Shown: positions 35,155-48,714, counted from the stretch's first letter. The stretch: 64,000 bases of DNA from Sipunculus nudus (GCA_026874595.1 CM049310.1:24096058-24160057); one strand, 5' to 3'. Made by a program: numbers and translations. Notes: generated by a model not told the origin, from the sequence alone.

Positions 35155-35830
35155 CACCAGAGAACTGTGACTGAGTTATTTAATTGCATCTTCAGTAAGG
35201 AGTATAACCAAATGATTGCTTATATAATTTGTTGTTCATCAATAGGGAGTATCATGTATCGACGTTAGCGTGAGAACTTAGTTGAGAGAACCCAGGTGTC
35301 TTATTTGATGTTAGTTTCAATACAGTTCCGTGGGAATCGGTCCATTGCTAGACGGTACCTGTAATAACATTGTTTACTGTAGACGTCAAAGGCAACGCAC
35401 CTGCATACTTGATTTCTTCCCATATTTTGCTCTCTAGAGGCGTGTCCACTTTAGTATTCATGCAATTAATGACAAACCGCATAAAAGTGTGAGCCACTAG
35501 GCCAAAAAGCGGCCAGGATGTGTGACACCAGCAGGCGTGTATAAGCTGTGGATGCTGGAAGGACCTAAAAACTCCTGATCAGCGCGCCAGCAAGTGTAGT
35601 CTGTCCTTTTTTCATTGGTCTAGTGGAGGGTCATATCTTGTCTGATCAGCTGAGAGACGATGTTCCTGAGCGTAGAACGTTAATGTCTGAGGACGGCCAC
35701 GTACAGTGTCTCTAATTATATAATTGTGATTATGTAGATCATTGTTACATTTGTGTGGAGCGCCTCTCCAGAGGAGTGTATGTGTACTTTTAATATATTT
35801 TATTGTTTTGTTTACTCATTTCTATTTCAT
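35155..35830 (+). other. Duplicated block A, copy 1 (candidate promoter/first exon)
   Basis: Aligns co-linearly with 59098-60215. Shared runs include GTATCATGT...GACGTTAGCGT, GTGTCTTATTTGATGTTAGT, TGTTTACTGTAGAC, CTAGAGGCGTGTCC, TGACACCAGCAGGCGTGTAT, GATCAGCG, GTCTGAGGACGGCCA and GAGCGCCTCTCCAGAG. A TATAAG at about 35540 sits where copy 2 has TATATTAG. The sequence that is a GTAAGT donor in copy 2 is GTATGT here. Copy 1 lacks about 400 bp found in copy 2 before GCGCCTCTC. It may be a paralogous promoter plus 5' UTR exon, or an unclassified repeat. Confidence 0.55.
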
Positions 35831-35989
35831 CCTATAGAGTGTATGTGTGAGTTTCAGCAGGTTTAGTTCACCATTTAAGACGTAAAGATAAAAAAGATAA
35901 ATTCTGCAGATGTACATATACGAAGTTAAGTTAGTAAGAAAAAACGGAGGCGGTTACCTCCACAAAAAAGAAGAAAGAAAAGGTTAAAG

Positions 35990-36327
35990 GTACGGATTTA
36001 TAGTGTGCTATTACCGCTGTCAGTCGCAGTCGACTTTAAACACTTTGGCTTTCCGGTTTTTCCGGGCCTGTCCATTCATGTTGCCTTTCTCAGCTCCCTG
36101 GCGTGCATACAACCCAAGCAGCCATTACAGGCGTTAGAAGGTTATTCGTTCTACATTTGCCTGCCCCATGACCAGAACGCATTTATTCCTGGGTCGAGAG
36201 AGCGCACCCTTGTGGTAAATACTTTGGCTAGGAGTCTAAGCGCAGACGGCGGTCTGAACGGGACGCGAACCCACAACCCTGTGGTCACAAGACCGGCGCC
36301 CTAACCATTACGCCACCAGGCTCCACC
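35990..36327 (-). mobile_element. tRNA-derived SINE
   Basis: Minus-strand reading from about 36327 begins GGAGCCTGGTGGCGTAATGG, with an A box TGGCGTAATGG. The B box GGTTCGCGTCC lies in a GGG-loop-CCC T arm. The anticodon arm (GGTCTTGTGACC) does not fold as in a real tRNA. A body of about 230-260 bp follows leftward, including GGGTGCGCTCTCTCGACCC and GGACAGGCCCGG; the 3' end is uncertain. Its body does not clearly match that of the SINE at 5.8 kb, so they appear to be different families. The 99-codon plus-strand frame over this region is not a gene. Confidence 0.8.
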
Positions 36328-36624
36328 ATAGAACCTGCAGTGTCCATTCCTTAGGGGATGTGACTTTTATAGGCTAAGCGGTTTATTACGTTTTTGTTTA
36401 TCTTCTAAAACTGACTTAAAGTACCTTTGGTTGCAGTGCAATAGCTAGCACTTTGTTTTGAAAGGGCTTTACAATTCTTCCTTGTAATTGTCATGTTATA
36501 TCTATTATGAATCGCCAAAGGCAGGGGACGTTCTCTGAAACAAATCAAGGGCGTCATACCTGTCACCATTTATAATAACACTTTGGTAACCAATAATATT
36601 ATACATTTTATTGGCAAACATAGT

Positions 36625-37200
36625 CATTCAGGTTATGCCGTTAAAATCATTTAAGAAATACAGGTATCTTATCAAACATGAGAAAGATGCAGTTCATCCT
36701 GCTAAACCAATAGAGTCATTTAGGTTATCCTGTTAAATGACTAGCTCAAAGCAGGTTATCCTGTCAAATCAATAGAGCCATGCAGATTATCCTGTCAAAT
36801 CAATAGAGTTATATAGGTTATCCTGTCAAATAAATAGAGTCATACAGGTTGTCCTGTCAAATAAATAGAGTCATACAGGTTGTCCTATCAAAACATTAGA
36901 GTCATACAAGTTATCCTGTAAAATAAATAGAGTCATGCGGGTTATCCTGCAAATAAATAGAGTCATACAGGTTATCCTGTAAAATCAATAGAGTCATTTA
37001 GGTTAACTGTCAAATACTAAGAATTATGCAGGTTCTCCTGTCAAGTCATGAGAATTATGCAGGTTATCCTGTCTAATCAATAGAGTCATACAGTTTATCA
37101 TGTGAAATCATAAGAAATATGCAGGATTTCCTGTCAAATCATGAGAATTATGCAAGTTATTCTTTCACTTCAATAGATTCATGCAGGTTGTCCTTCCATA
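36625..37200. repeat. 31-bp minisatellite
   Basis: About 18 diverged units of TCATACAGGTTATCCTGTCA then AATCAATAGAG. Variants include GTCCTGTCAAATAAAT and TTATGCAGG forms toward the right. The edges are fuzzy because outer units are more diverged, as expected when only the middle of an array is homogenised. Confidence 0.92.
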
Positions 37201-40200
37201 TGAATTTCATATTCAGGCCGTGGCTTTTCTAGAGACCTTGGATGTCTTATCATTTAGCTGTTTCATGATGTAATCACTCTCCGATTTGCAGCACTACAAA
37301 CCAAACAAATAATTAATTATATTACAATATAAATCTTGACATTTGAATGTGTTACATGTTTTAATATTTCATTGTGTATATTTAATAAGTTACAGGACTA
37401 CATATATGAAGAAATATTTATTTATGGTGTGAAAAGATAAAAAATCGAGGTTAAGTTTTAAAAACACAACAGCGCTAGCAAAACAAGAGGTTACATGTTA
37501 TTATTTGAGTATATATTATTTTGCTTGTAAACAAATATATTTTGAACATTAGGTAAGTGTTGGATGGTTTTACATAACCTTGTGACCTACACTTCTTATT
37601 CATTACAAGAATCACATTGAAATATATTGTATATCACATTATTATTGTATATCATTTTTTAAACACTTTACAGTAGCAACCTGCTATATTTACATATCTT
37701 GATAACCATGGCGGCCTAGGGGCAAAGAGACTATGTGCAATTCCATAATATTTTTTTGTGATTTTGAGAAAGCTAAGCTGGGTGCTAAACATTCATGGAT
37801 ATATTCACTTGGTTTATTTGAATTGTATCCATTTGTAAGATCTAAAGATTACATGAAGTGTATTTGATATTATACGTGTTGCTCACATATGATTTAAATC
37901 AAAAGTATTTATCATTTATTTTCAAGGTATCAAAGATAATTCTATAGTTTGAATTTATCTAAGATATCATTAATAATAGTTACATGTTTTGAGGTCACAT
38001 ATAAATGTTTCTCCCCCTTTAACTGATAATGAATACGTTATGAATATTAAGAAGGTGTATCTTCCTTGAGGTCATACAAATCTGATATTTGATATTATAT
38101 ATTAGCATCCAAGTCACTTGAGCTGCTGTGACTGTTGTAAGATTTCAGCACTCTTCACCCTGCTGAGCGGCATGGTCCAGCAATAATGCAGGGTTATGGG
38201 TTACTGACAGGCACGGAAGCCGGCTCGGTTTTTCTTTGGAAATAATATCGGGCACGTCTTCCGACAGCCTTTTACATTTAATATTGAGGTTGTTCGTATA
38301 TAACACAGGCCAGACACACATAAAATGTGGTAAATGTCATTTAGTTTGAGTTAATATAAAACATACCATGAATGTGATAAGTACAAAGCACGACGGCGTT
38401 TACAAGAAGCAGCGAAGGTAAATGGAGAAAAAAAAAGTTTAATACCTCGTTAACGACACCAGGTCATCAAATGTGGCGATGGGACGCGTCTAATATTTTC
38501 TGACTTTATTGTCGGCCATATTGGGCTTCGTCTTACCCATATTATGTAAACTGATATAAAAATACAGATAAAACGCGTTTAAAAGTCTCAAGTACTCTCA
38601 GCGCTATAGCTGAAGTCAATTCTGCTCCTGTTTTTCTCTCCGCTGTAATAACAAGGAGCGTGTTTTTATTAGCTCTCTATTGATAAGAGGCGGTTGGATA
38701 CAGAGTAAACGTGTTATGGTTTTACCAGGAAATGACTTGTCGCTGTCTTAATAATGGCAAGTTACTTTTTGAGGTGATATATGAGCACATTTCGGTGCTG
38801 ATAGATTTGTCCTTTAACGAATGCACTTTTAACTAAGGCGTTCCCTCCCAGGCATGTCCTGATAAAAATGCTAGTTTGTCCCAATATAAGCTTATAATAA
38901 TGATTACAGGTCCTCTGGCGTCTGCGGATTTTGCAGCATTTGATCCGGGATGTTTAAAACTTGAAGTCTCCGGGATGTAAATGGTCTTCCTCTTGGTAAC
39001 GCTAATCCTTTGAAACACGGTAGCCTTTTATAATCGTAAATTGGAAATCTGCAATGTCCGCAAAGATTCTGAGAAGACAAACTTTTATTACTGGAGCATG
39101 ATTTCTGCCTCCTAAATTTCTTGGCAAAATGATCTTGATCGTAAGTCTTATCAAGGTGGATACAATAAAGCACCATTCTCTGGCAGATAAAAATGAGACA
39201 CTGGCGCACTTAGGCCGTGGCTCCGCTCTGAAACGTAATACGTGAATAGATCAAACGATGAACTTTATCTGTGATCGTGACCAGAGCGCCCAAGGCACAC
39301 TTAATCGAGGAACGCCTGAACACAAACCGAAAACACCAAAATCTCAGCCTTCATCATTATCCAAGAAACACAGACACATCTCCTCCCTTTAAACGAACTC
39401 ATAATCGCAATGATTTTTTTAAAAGTAGATTAATATTATTACAGTATCATTGATACCATAACGGGAAGTAAGGGACAGTAAAGATTCCTGGAACAAAGAT
39501 GAATGACCACTAAGACGTACGGTTTGGGTAATATTATGAGACTAAATTTAGGGTAAAACTATGTACAATAGGTCACTGATTTGAGTTAGTAAGTGCAGGT
39601 CAGTCACTTGAACAAAGGCAAGAGCCCCACCGAACAAAGTAGGTAAGGTGAAAGATGGGCCTACACATGTTGGTGTCCTTCCTGAATCACGCCAACAGGT
39701 CCCTGGTCCGTTTTATTTGTATTGTCGTATTTACAGCTGGTTAATATTAACGCCATGTCAATCATCCAGATCATCTTGCTCAACCCTTGTGTCCAGTTGA
39801 ACTGACGCGGCAGTTTCGGAGCAGTTCGGGTACAAATGTCCGTACACACTTTCCGCCTTTCCGTATAAACGTTTTCTCGGTGCGGTTTCTGGTTTTCTTT
39901 CTCTTCGAAATGGCGCCCAGTAGGATTCCTTATACGTGTCAATTCTAGCTGCTACATTATTAAGCAGGCAAAAGGGTATGCGCCGGACCGTACTCCGCAT
40001 CGCGGTAATGGATACAGTTTTGTCTAATATCTTTTCATTTTTGCCCTAGCACGAGGCTGTACATTCCACATAATTGACAGGATGTATCTTAATTTCTTTA
40101 ATTTACTGCAGTAATTAGTGTCAGTTACTGGTTCAGTGGTAGAGGATAATGGAACCCCGATCCCCTAGTGGAGTGGGATCAGTTAAATCCGCTCAAAATG

Positions 40201-41589
40201 TATCCCGGTAGACGCAAATTCATCTTTATACAGTATAAGTGGAAGGGGGTAAGCGGATTACGTGAATAAAGGAACCGTACAGGCTCGCGTTGACGGTTTA
40301 GTCTGTAGTAGAACTGACCAGGTTTTTCCTCGAATCTTTGTTATAGTAAATACCACGAAACAGGGCTGGTAGTATCTCAGAGAATTTTGGTAATATTCTG
40401 ACAACGTAGAACCTTTATCCATCCCGGACCACGCAGGATAGATATCGATACCTGTATCGATGAAGTATTTTATAAACATCATCTCTGTGATTTAATTCCG
40501 TTGTCTCAGTGCATACCAGTCGTAATCATTCTGATTGTTAGAAATTACTCCCGAAAGAATTGTTCTATTACCAGCCCTAGTTAGGCGTCAGTACAATTGT
40601 TCATACTATCAGAATTATAATTATAATTTTTATTTATATTATATTCTTCTTATAATAATAATTAAGTTATTAAAGTAAATATTCTCTTAATGCTGTGTTA
40701 TTTATTTTTTATTTTCATTAATAAGACACTTCTCCTCTTCTTCTTTACTTCATATTTTCTCTCCTTCTCTAGCATATTTACTGAGGGCATAGGTCATCAG
40801 ATAATGTAAGATCTTGAGAATTTATTTCGGCGGTTTTGAAGCTAGATGTATCGCCTGCATTTAATGTAGGTAAATAAATGGAAATGTTCCTATGTTACAC
40901 ATGTTAAAAATACAATTAAGCGTGATTGTTGATTAAAGAAGATGTACGCACAAATCCTGTTACCCCGGAGTCATTAGGCGTAAATTTCCTCTTCGTGGTC
41001 TGTTATTAACTAAATCTTTACTCCCGGGGTGTGTAAGGTCAGGCGTTAGACAAAAAAACACTATTTATACTATACAATATTTTAACCTAGATGTATGGAC
41101 CCTGTGTATAACATTTCAAATCATCAGTGAATCAACTAAATGTATTTTGATTCCATGATATAATGTCTTACACACAGCCTATATGATACTCCGGTTTCAC
41201 TGAGATGCGTGTGGGTTTGGGTCTCACTTAATTATAATGTCATGAGTTAATGTCATAATTAACATGTCATGAGTGCATGTGAACTCATGAACCCTAACCG
41301 TACAAATTAATGGGTAAGAGGCCCGAGTCCTAGTGAATGCACGAGTAATGAAACTGCGTCGTAGTGAGTGATCAATTGTCACGAGAACTATTGTGCTTCG
41401 TCGCACCTGCATAACCGCGAAGATTCAAATTGTACATTATCACTTGACTCCGATGCGAGTAAACAAAACATCCATAATATAAATAGTTTGTTGCTAGCAT
41501 CAGATTCAGAGCAACAGAGATCAGAAATCTAGTCAACATTATAGGCTCTTTGAGGCACACTTATAACCTGGTCAGAAGGTATGTACGAC
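37201..41589. other. No gene recognised
   Basis: AT-rich, with a more GC-balanced patch at 38.8-40.0 kb holding several short open frames without domains. No repeat family from elsewhere in the window was recognised. Confidence 0.35.
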
Positions 41590-43510
41590 TTTTTTTTTAA
41601 ATAGTAACTTTAATTATAGAAAGATAGTTTATTTTTTTTATTTAGCGCTAATCATCATAATAAGATCTCTACTGCGCCAGTTATACAATAGACTATGATA
41701 TTAAAAACATATGCACATGATATATGACCAGTAAAACCTAGCATAGCATTTATATATATCTAAATTCACGAATAGTTTTGAAATAAAATGTCTTCAGATC
41801 GGACTTAAAACGTTTATAATTATCCACGAGTCTCAGATGCACTGGTAGGTTGTTCCACAATATAGGAGCTGCGTATCGAAATGATCTACAACCAACTGTT
41901 TTTGTTTTTGTTCGTGGTACTCTCAAAGTGATGGCATTGTTTGAACGTAAATTGTATCGAGCATGATCCCACAGCATAAGCATATCACTGATGTAAATCG
42001 GGGCTAAACCATGCAAAGCTTTGAATGTAAGGATTAATATTTTGTATTCACATCTGTATTTGACTGGTAACCAGTGCAACATCTTAAGCACCGGTGAAAT
42101 GTGATCAAATTTAGATACTTTACAAATCAACCGAGCTGCAGTGTTTTGGACTCTTTGCAATTTCTTTAATTTACATTTAGGTAAATTAATGTACAAAGAA
42201 TTACAATAATCCAACGGACTAGTCACAACCGCATGTATCAATGTCTTCGCTGAATCATCTGTTATATACTTCCTGATCTGCTTGATATTATAAAGACTAT
42301 GAAAAGCATTGCTACATGTGGCACATGTGCTACATTTGTTTGTTCATACCCATATTTAAATCCAGCCAAAAACCTAAATTTCGTGCCATCACTGAACATT
42401 TGACTATATCCTCTCCAATCCTAATAGAATCTAAATTAACTTTAGCCAATTGCTGTCTGGTGCCTATCACTAAAACATCAGTTTTTCCGTCGTTAATTTT
42501 CAGTTTATTCTGTAGCATCCAGTGACGTACATCTCTAACACAGTTTTCCATAACCAGTACAGCAATTTCTTCTTTTCCAGGACGGAAACTCAGGTAGAGC
42601 TGATGATCATCAGCATTTCCATGTACCTGAGGTAGATGGCTTTTGACTATTTCCATTAACTGCCGACAGTACACAGAAAACAATACAGGCCCACAGCAGG
42701 ATCCCTGGGGAACCCCACACTTAAGGTCAAATATATCAGACAGAGTTCCATTTACTTTAATTCTTTGGGTCCGATTAGACATATATGATTTAAACCAATT
42801 TATTACTGTGCCCGTAGGCCCATGTCCTTTTGCATAGTTTCCAATAACAATCGAGCATCGATAGTATCGAATGCTGCCGAAAGATCGAGCAGCACGAGGA
42901 GAACCAGCTCCTGCCGATCCATGCTGTCGAATATATCAGAACAAATTTTAACAAGCGCCGTTTTGGTGCTGTGCGCGGTACGGTATGCTGACTGGTGGTC
43001 AGGTAATGGACAGTAATGTGACATGTGGTCATTTAGTCTTAGCACTGCCACTTTCTCTGTTAGTTTACTGCACAACTGCAGTCCGCTAACTGGTCGAAAA
43101 TTTGAGAGTTCACAAATGCCTTGCTTTTTAGGCAAAGGCGTCACAATAGCTTGCTTCCAAACCTCGGGGAACACACCAGAGCTTAACGAAGTGTTTATCA
43201 GATGTGATATAATCCCTGTAAAAACATCTGAGCATTTTTTTACAATGGAAGTAGGTATTGGATCAGAGAAACATTGTTTATCTGGCAACTGTGCAATTAA
43301 TGTTCGAACTTCCTCATGTGTACTTAGCTTAAACTCTGGTAGCATCGCTTTGCTGGATGGACACTCTGAGAATTCATGTACATCTAGATGCAAATCGTCT
43401 AAATACTGTCTAATTTTTGTGATTTTGTTCTGAAAAAGAAAGAACCAATCGCATTTGCTATATCGGTACATCTTCCTCCGACGGATATTCTGTAGTTTGC
43501 TTTCTCTTAT
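41590..43510 (-). mobile_element. CR1-like LINE, 5'-truncated
   Basis: A minus-strand non-LTR retrotransposon. The RT domain and C-terminal part are recognisable (see the pseudogene entry). Upstream coding sequence (endonuclease, ORF1) is absent, the usual 5' truncation. The 3' region after the stop near 41750 runs through GCGCTAAATAAAAAAAATAA to about 41590 and may be the 3' UTR and tail. The exact 3' end and target duplications were not resolved. Confidence 0.85.
41750..43471 (-). pseudogene. LINE reverse transcriptase (ORF2) relic, two frameshifts
   Basis: Three minus-strand blocks in alternating frames (43471-42803, 42840-42330, 42340-41750) together cover the RT and C-terminal domains. 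Landmarks in order: SDPIPTSIVKKC, FRPVSGLQ, QSAYR, the catalytic-Asp motif LLDLSAAFDTID, CGVPQGSCCGPVLF, then HGNADD where active elements have YADD or FADD, then NLGFWLD. The last block has SPLDYCNSLY, LQRVQNTAARL, HWLPVKYRCEYKILILTFKALHG and ILWNNLP. The order fits the Jockey/CR1/L2/Rex1 group; the exact clade is not settled. The frameshifts and altered YADD motif mark it as dead. Confidence 0.85.
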
Positions 43511-45560
43511 AAAGAGACTTTTTTATCATAATTATCATAATTATCGAAATACAGCTTCTATATTATATAGATAACTCTAACATGATTTAAACATGTGTAT
43601 TTAATACCTTCAACCTCAAGTACCATAACCAGATTGATATAACCAGTATAAAGGACAATATAACAAAAATTTTAAGTGCACTTTTTATGTTTATGTGGCC
43701 ATTCTGAAATATATGTACATAATGTATCATTTGTATTGTTAACTTCATTATTAAAATTATAAATTTCAATCAGTCTTCGTTTCTCATTTACCCATGACAG
43801 CACATTCTAACAAGCCAGTGGTAACAATGTTGTATTAATAGGTATTTTATTGATCCATATATAAAACGGCTCATAAACGTTTTATGTGACAACCGTAGGG
43901 AAATTCAAAGAAGGATCTGCAGTCACCTGCAGCCTTTGATATCATCTTTGAAGGATAAAATAATCATTTGTCAGCCACCAATGACATCCATGGAATGTCC
44001 TAGGTGTCAATAACTGATGAATGGTATGTCGATTTCAAACGGCTTTATTACTAGTAAATAACGCCGCTAGTGGACAGGATAATCTACAATGTGATAAGTT
44101 AATTGTAATATCATGTGTTTTGTGGTAATTTGTGAAATATACCCTGGTATATGCACGGGATATTGAGCAATTAGCGACGGTCAAGGTTGAGGATAGTGCA
44201 GAGAATTCTCCAGTTATACCAGGCGTATTTGTGTCGGGTGTGTGCGAAGAGTCATGCCAGACAGATAAACACTTGTGATACCTTGTAAATGGAGATACAA
44301 TTTTCCGCAAGCTCCTGTCTTGGACCGAAGAAAAACTACGTTAACTTGTCGATATGAGTAAAATATCCGTGTGAAAAGTGAGAAGCATGCTCCGCGTCAT
44401 AGATATTGTGTTTGCCTGTTGTACCGACAGGACCGCTCTGCACTTACCCAGAGATCGGTTTCTTCAATGTGGGCACTATTGACTGTATGAAGTATCAAAT
44501 GGTATAATGTCCTGGATGCAAACAGCGTGGTTTCACGCAGGTTGTGTAAAGGGCATGTTTTTAAATTTGGCTCTCTGTACAAGATTTGGTGGCTTATGAA
44601 CCAGGCAATTCGACGACCATTTTCACAGCTTTTCAGTTGTGATGCCATATTTTCACATTTGGGGAAACATATTTATTTCAATTTAAATTTAGGCATATAA
44701 ATAATTATTCTTAAAAATCAACTTATTTAGTCACGTTTCATAATTTTAAATGCAAACAATTTTCGTTTAATTTAAAAATTTAAATTTCAGAATAGGAAAG
44801 GTGTTTTGTTTAGGTACTATATTTTATTTTGTATGTTGTACTTTTACTTGACCCTTGTATGACGAGTGAAAGTGGTGCCAATGTTTCACAAGCAGTAATT
44901 TAAGTTAATCTAGAAAATATTTTTTTATATTAGTTTGTTTATTTAAAGCTTATTAGTATAATTACAGTATAAAATCACCTCAAAATGTCATCGTTTCTTT
45001 TACTGGATTCCGTTCTAAAAGCATATGACTACTCCTGTACACTAGTGGAAAAAAAGCTTGCACATTAGGCGATCAGTGGCGCTCAAAACATAAACAGTAT
45101 GCCACAACTTCACAAATCAAGATTTTATGAGCATCCATATTTCTTCTTTCTTGTTTCTTCTCCTTTTGGGGAATTGTGCGCAAGATCGGACCTCGGTTCA
45201 TGCAGTCTTGTTATTGTAAACAGACACACGTGGATTGTGGTTACTCACACAAAGAATCGTAACAAGGTATATAACAGGTGAACTAGAGATATTAAACCCG
45301 TGTGGCGCGGTGACTTTGCTGGAGAGGCTTTGCATATATACATATTATTGAGAATGAAAATGAACCTTTATGAGCAGATGACGGAGAAAGGCCCATGAAT
45401 ATAGCCCAGATTACCTTTGGTCAAACTATTTAAATCACAAATGATTTAAATCACTGAATAAATGGCTTAAATAATCTCGATCATGGTTCATCATGATTTT
45501 CTTTCAGCAAACCTCTATTTGGTCTTCAAGCCACTATTCACCTGCATCCCTTGTTTATAG
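43511..45560. other. No gene recognised
   Basis: Very AT-rich at 44.6-45.0 kb. No domains or repeats identified. Confidence 0.35.
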
Positions 45561-45930
45561 ATTGTATGCGATTTCCGACTTACTCTGTATATATAATAAA
45601 GAACTGAAGGTAATCCCGGCTAGGAAAGGTTCTTATCACGCCCCTGTGACTGATGTATGAGATTTTCAAGTGAAGGATATTAGTGCACAAGGTACAAGAT
45701 TGAAGGATCACTGGTTGCTGATGGTGAGAGAAGCAACGCAATCTCTTGTCATTTACAAAAACACTGGCCAAATGTCTTTGTTGGAAGTCTTTCGATTACG
45801 AACAGCAACCATTTGCCCCCCCCCCCTCTTGCATGCAGCCTGTACACCTAGAGATCGACTCTTTTCGGCTATTTTATTATGAAAGGATCAAGGGATTATT
45901 CAATAGACGTTAGGTGTCGGAATGGGTCCG
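45561..45930 (+). other. Duplicated block B, copy 1
   Basis: Aligns loosely with 57741-58130. The left part shares a (G/A)CTTACTCT...TATAT...GGTAAT(C/T)C...GTTCTT...GATGTATGA order. The right part shares CAGCCTGT and then GGC(T/A)T...ATTTT, ATGAAAG(G/C)ATCAAGG(G/A)ATTA. The middle is poorly conserved. A C run lies at 45818-45827. Function unknown. Confidence 0.4.
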
Positions 45931-48714
45931 GAGTACCTGTAACTTCGTGTTGCTGTTTACCAATTAAACATCGAATTAATGGTTGTTACCTCACAAACAG
46001 GGCAAGAATTATTGCGAGTTCTAGAGATAATTATCTAGGTCATTATATGTACCGTATGTAGCCACCGTATGTATGAGGCATTCATACTGATTACAAAAGC
46101 GAAGGACGGTGTTTACAGATCTTTGAGTTTACAAATTGTGGGTTGTATCAAGAACTGTCAGATTAAGCCAGTAAAGTGTCGACTCTGTCAAACTATTTAT
46201 TTCATTGGCTTATATTTTTGCTTTTATTGGTGGTTGGTGGTTTTTTTTAACTCTCTAAGTACCTTTTTTTATGTCTTTCCCTCATTATATATATTTATTA
46301 TTAATAACATTGTTGATGTTTGGTGTTTATGTACAAACGTATATGAGTCAAGAACACATTTAAGCTTAATTCCCTTTAAGAACGTAACTTGTCACGCGTG
46401 GCCGGTCTCATCATAGAAGCTAGAATCGTAGTATGTTTAATGCTAGACAGCAATCTATAAAGTTACTATTATACACATGTCTATAGAAGGACCTGCGTAT
46501 AGTGGACACGGCTTTAATTTTTTTTTGCATAATAACCCCACAAATATCGATTTGAGCAACTGTGTCTGATCTGCCGACACACATTGGAAGGTTACCACTC
46601 TAGATATTTATGGTAAGCTCTGTATCATTGTGAGCTATGCTACCTTTCATCGTGAACTGCTTGTCCGTCGATAATACTTTTTCTTACAGTGCCAGAATGT
46701 GGTAGGCCGACAATCAGGAAAGTGTTTGTGCTCACGGACACGCGGAAATCCTGTTGGTTTATTACAAGACAGACGCTGTCAACAGGACCATAAGAAGACA
46801 CGAGTTACTCACTTGTTATTAACAAAAATCCATTAATGCCCCCATTTAATACATAAGGGTTCAGCGGCCGAAAAGATCAACGGCATCTTTTGGACATATT
46901 CTTCCGTCCGCAATAGCTCCGTGGATGCTGCAGAAAGTTCAAAGCCATAATGTACATGCTTATCTTCGTAAGGCTTCAGGATTAGGATTTAACGAAAAAT
47001 ACAAGCATTCTCATGGCAAAAAAGGTATCCGAAAAAAGTTTTTAAGGTCTGTGTCAGAAGGAAAGCAGCTTATAGCTGTGCCTCATACCTAGCAGGTGGC
47101 TTTAAAATATCAAGGTATACCACCCGTGTGGATCGAGTCAGCCTTTCTCTCTGGCACTGGCATCTCATCCTCACAAGACCTACGTTGTTTGGTAACCTTG
47201 TTAAAATGATATGTAACGCTCAAGGGGCTAAACATGATGATTTAATAGTTTTTCCTTTGTTTAAGGGGTGACCATGATGTTGGTGCCAAAAAGAGACCCG
47301 TGACCTAGGCTTCGTTGCTCCCGTGTGAGACCAACATGAAGTTTTTTATTATTACACCAATGGCTGTAACATTGCGTTGTCATGACGCCAGCAGACAGGC
47401 GCCGGGCCTTTGTTAGTGGAGCGTGTTAACGCTTTTTGTGACTGCCTCACAATCGAAACTGACTCATCAAGCATTGAAATGACAGGTAACGGCTGAAGGT
47501 ACTTTTTTTTACATCGGTTCGCTCACATGACCTGGTAACATTTTCTCCACATGGATATAATGGGGAGGAATAATCAGGGATTCGATATCCAAGGAAGGTT
47601 TTGTTTTCTTCCTCGCCAATGGCGTCTCCTATTGCAGCACGTGCCTCAGGGCAGATCATATTATATATTTACATTATTTTCCAGCCACAGAATAATTATT
47701 GTACTGCTGTCTATAACAAAATCATGGTTATTTTTACACCTTGCATAACCCTGCTGCCTTTTTAAAGTGGTCAGGTGGAACACTACACGCCCAACCTTCA
47801 CTTTCCTGCTATATATTTTTTCAGTCGGTGTAAATGGCACTGTTACATGTATAAAACCCATTTGTTATGTTTGGTACTTCAAAATATAGTGCTTCTTTCT
47901 TTTCAGGTGGTTATTCAGAAATTTATCCTGGTTCAAGGGTGCTCATATTTAAAAAAATAGGTTTTAGATATACCCATCAAAACAATTTTTTTTTTCTCAT
48001 TAGGATGCAAATTTTATTATTTGTGCATATAAATACAACCAACGTATACTTTTTATCGAATCCACATTCTAACACTATTTTTTAATTGAGAATATTATTT
48101 CTTTGAGGAAAATATTAAATATTTTAATAATAAATTTTCAATTAAATTTAAATGTTAAAACCCAAGACAGTCTATTTCATAGTTAATTATCCTGCAGACT
48201 TTTTAGATTTTGGGTTGATTAATTAGACAATTTCTTATTTGATTCTTTAGAATATATCTTTTTTAATATAAGGAGACAACTATGTTAGGTATCCAGGCAC
48301 AATAATATAATCAATAAATCATTTTCTATCTTGCCATGAGTCATTTGTTCGTCGTACGAAGAACAAGAATTATATGCATAAGGGAAAACAATGACAAATG
48401 AACGCTTGAATTCAAAAAAAGGTTGTCTACATTCAATTAAAAAATAGTGTGTGATTTAAACGTTTGAAATCAATCCGACGTACGCATTGTAGTTTTATTT
48501 GTCATTTATGCTCGGGAAACTGACACTGGCTACATTAGGCTGATTTGAAAAATGAATCAAACCCTTAAATGGCCATGCAGCTGTTGGAGTAAGATGACTC
48601 AATGATAGACCTCTTACATTTTATATGGATTAGTATTCCTTCAGCTAGTCATGCATGATACCAGGTGTTTTAAAGTTTGACAAGGAAGGAGAGCCTATAT
48701 TTATCACCGTTTTC
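45931..48714. other. No gene recognised
   Basis: Short open frames only; the 115-codon frame at 46069-46416 is hydrophobic but has no family signature. Sequence after 48.0 kb is very AT-rich. Confidence 0.35.

Noticed and set aside
36005-36304. 99-codon open frame, plus strand
   Set aside because: It is the antisense of a tRNA-derived SINE, including its B box.
36250-36326. Functional tRNA gene on the minus strand
   Set aside because: Internal promoter boxes are good but no proper anticodon arm forms and a SINE body follows.
46069-46416. 115-codon hydrophobic open frame
   Set aside because: Hydrophobicity comes from T-rich sequence; no conserved motif.
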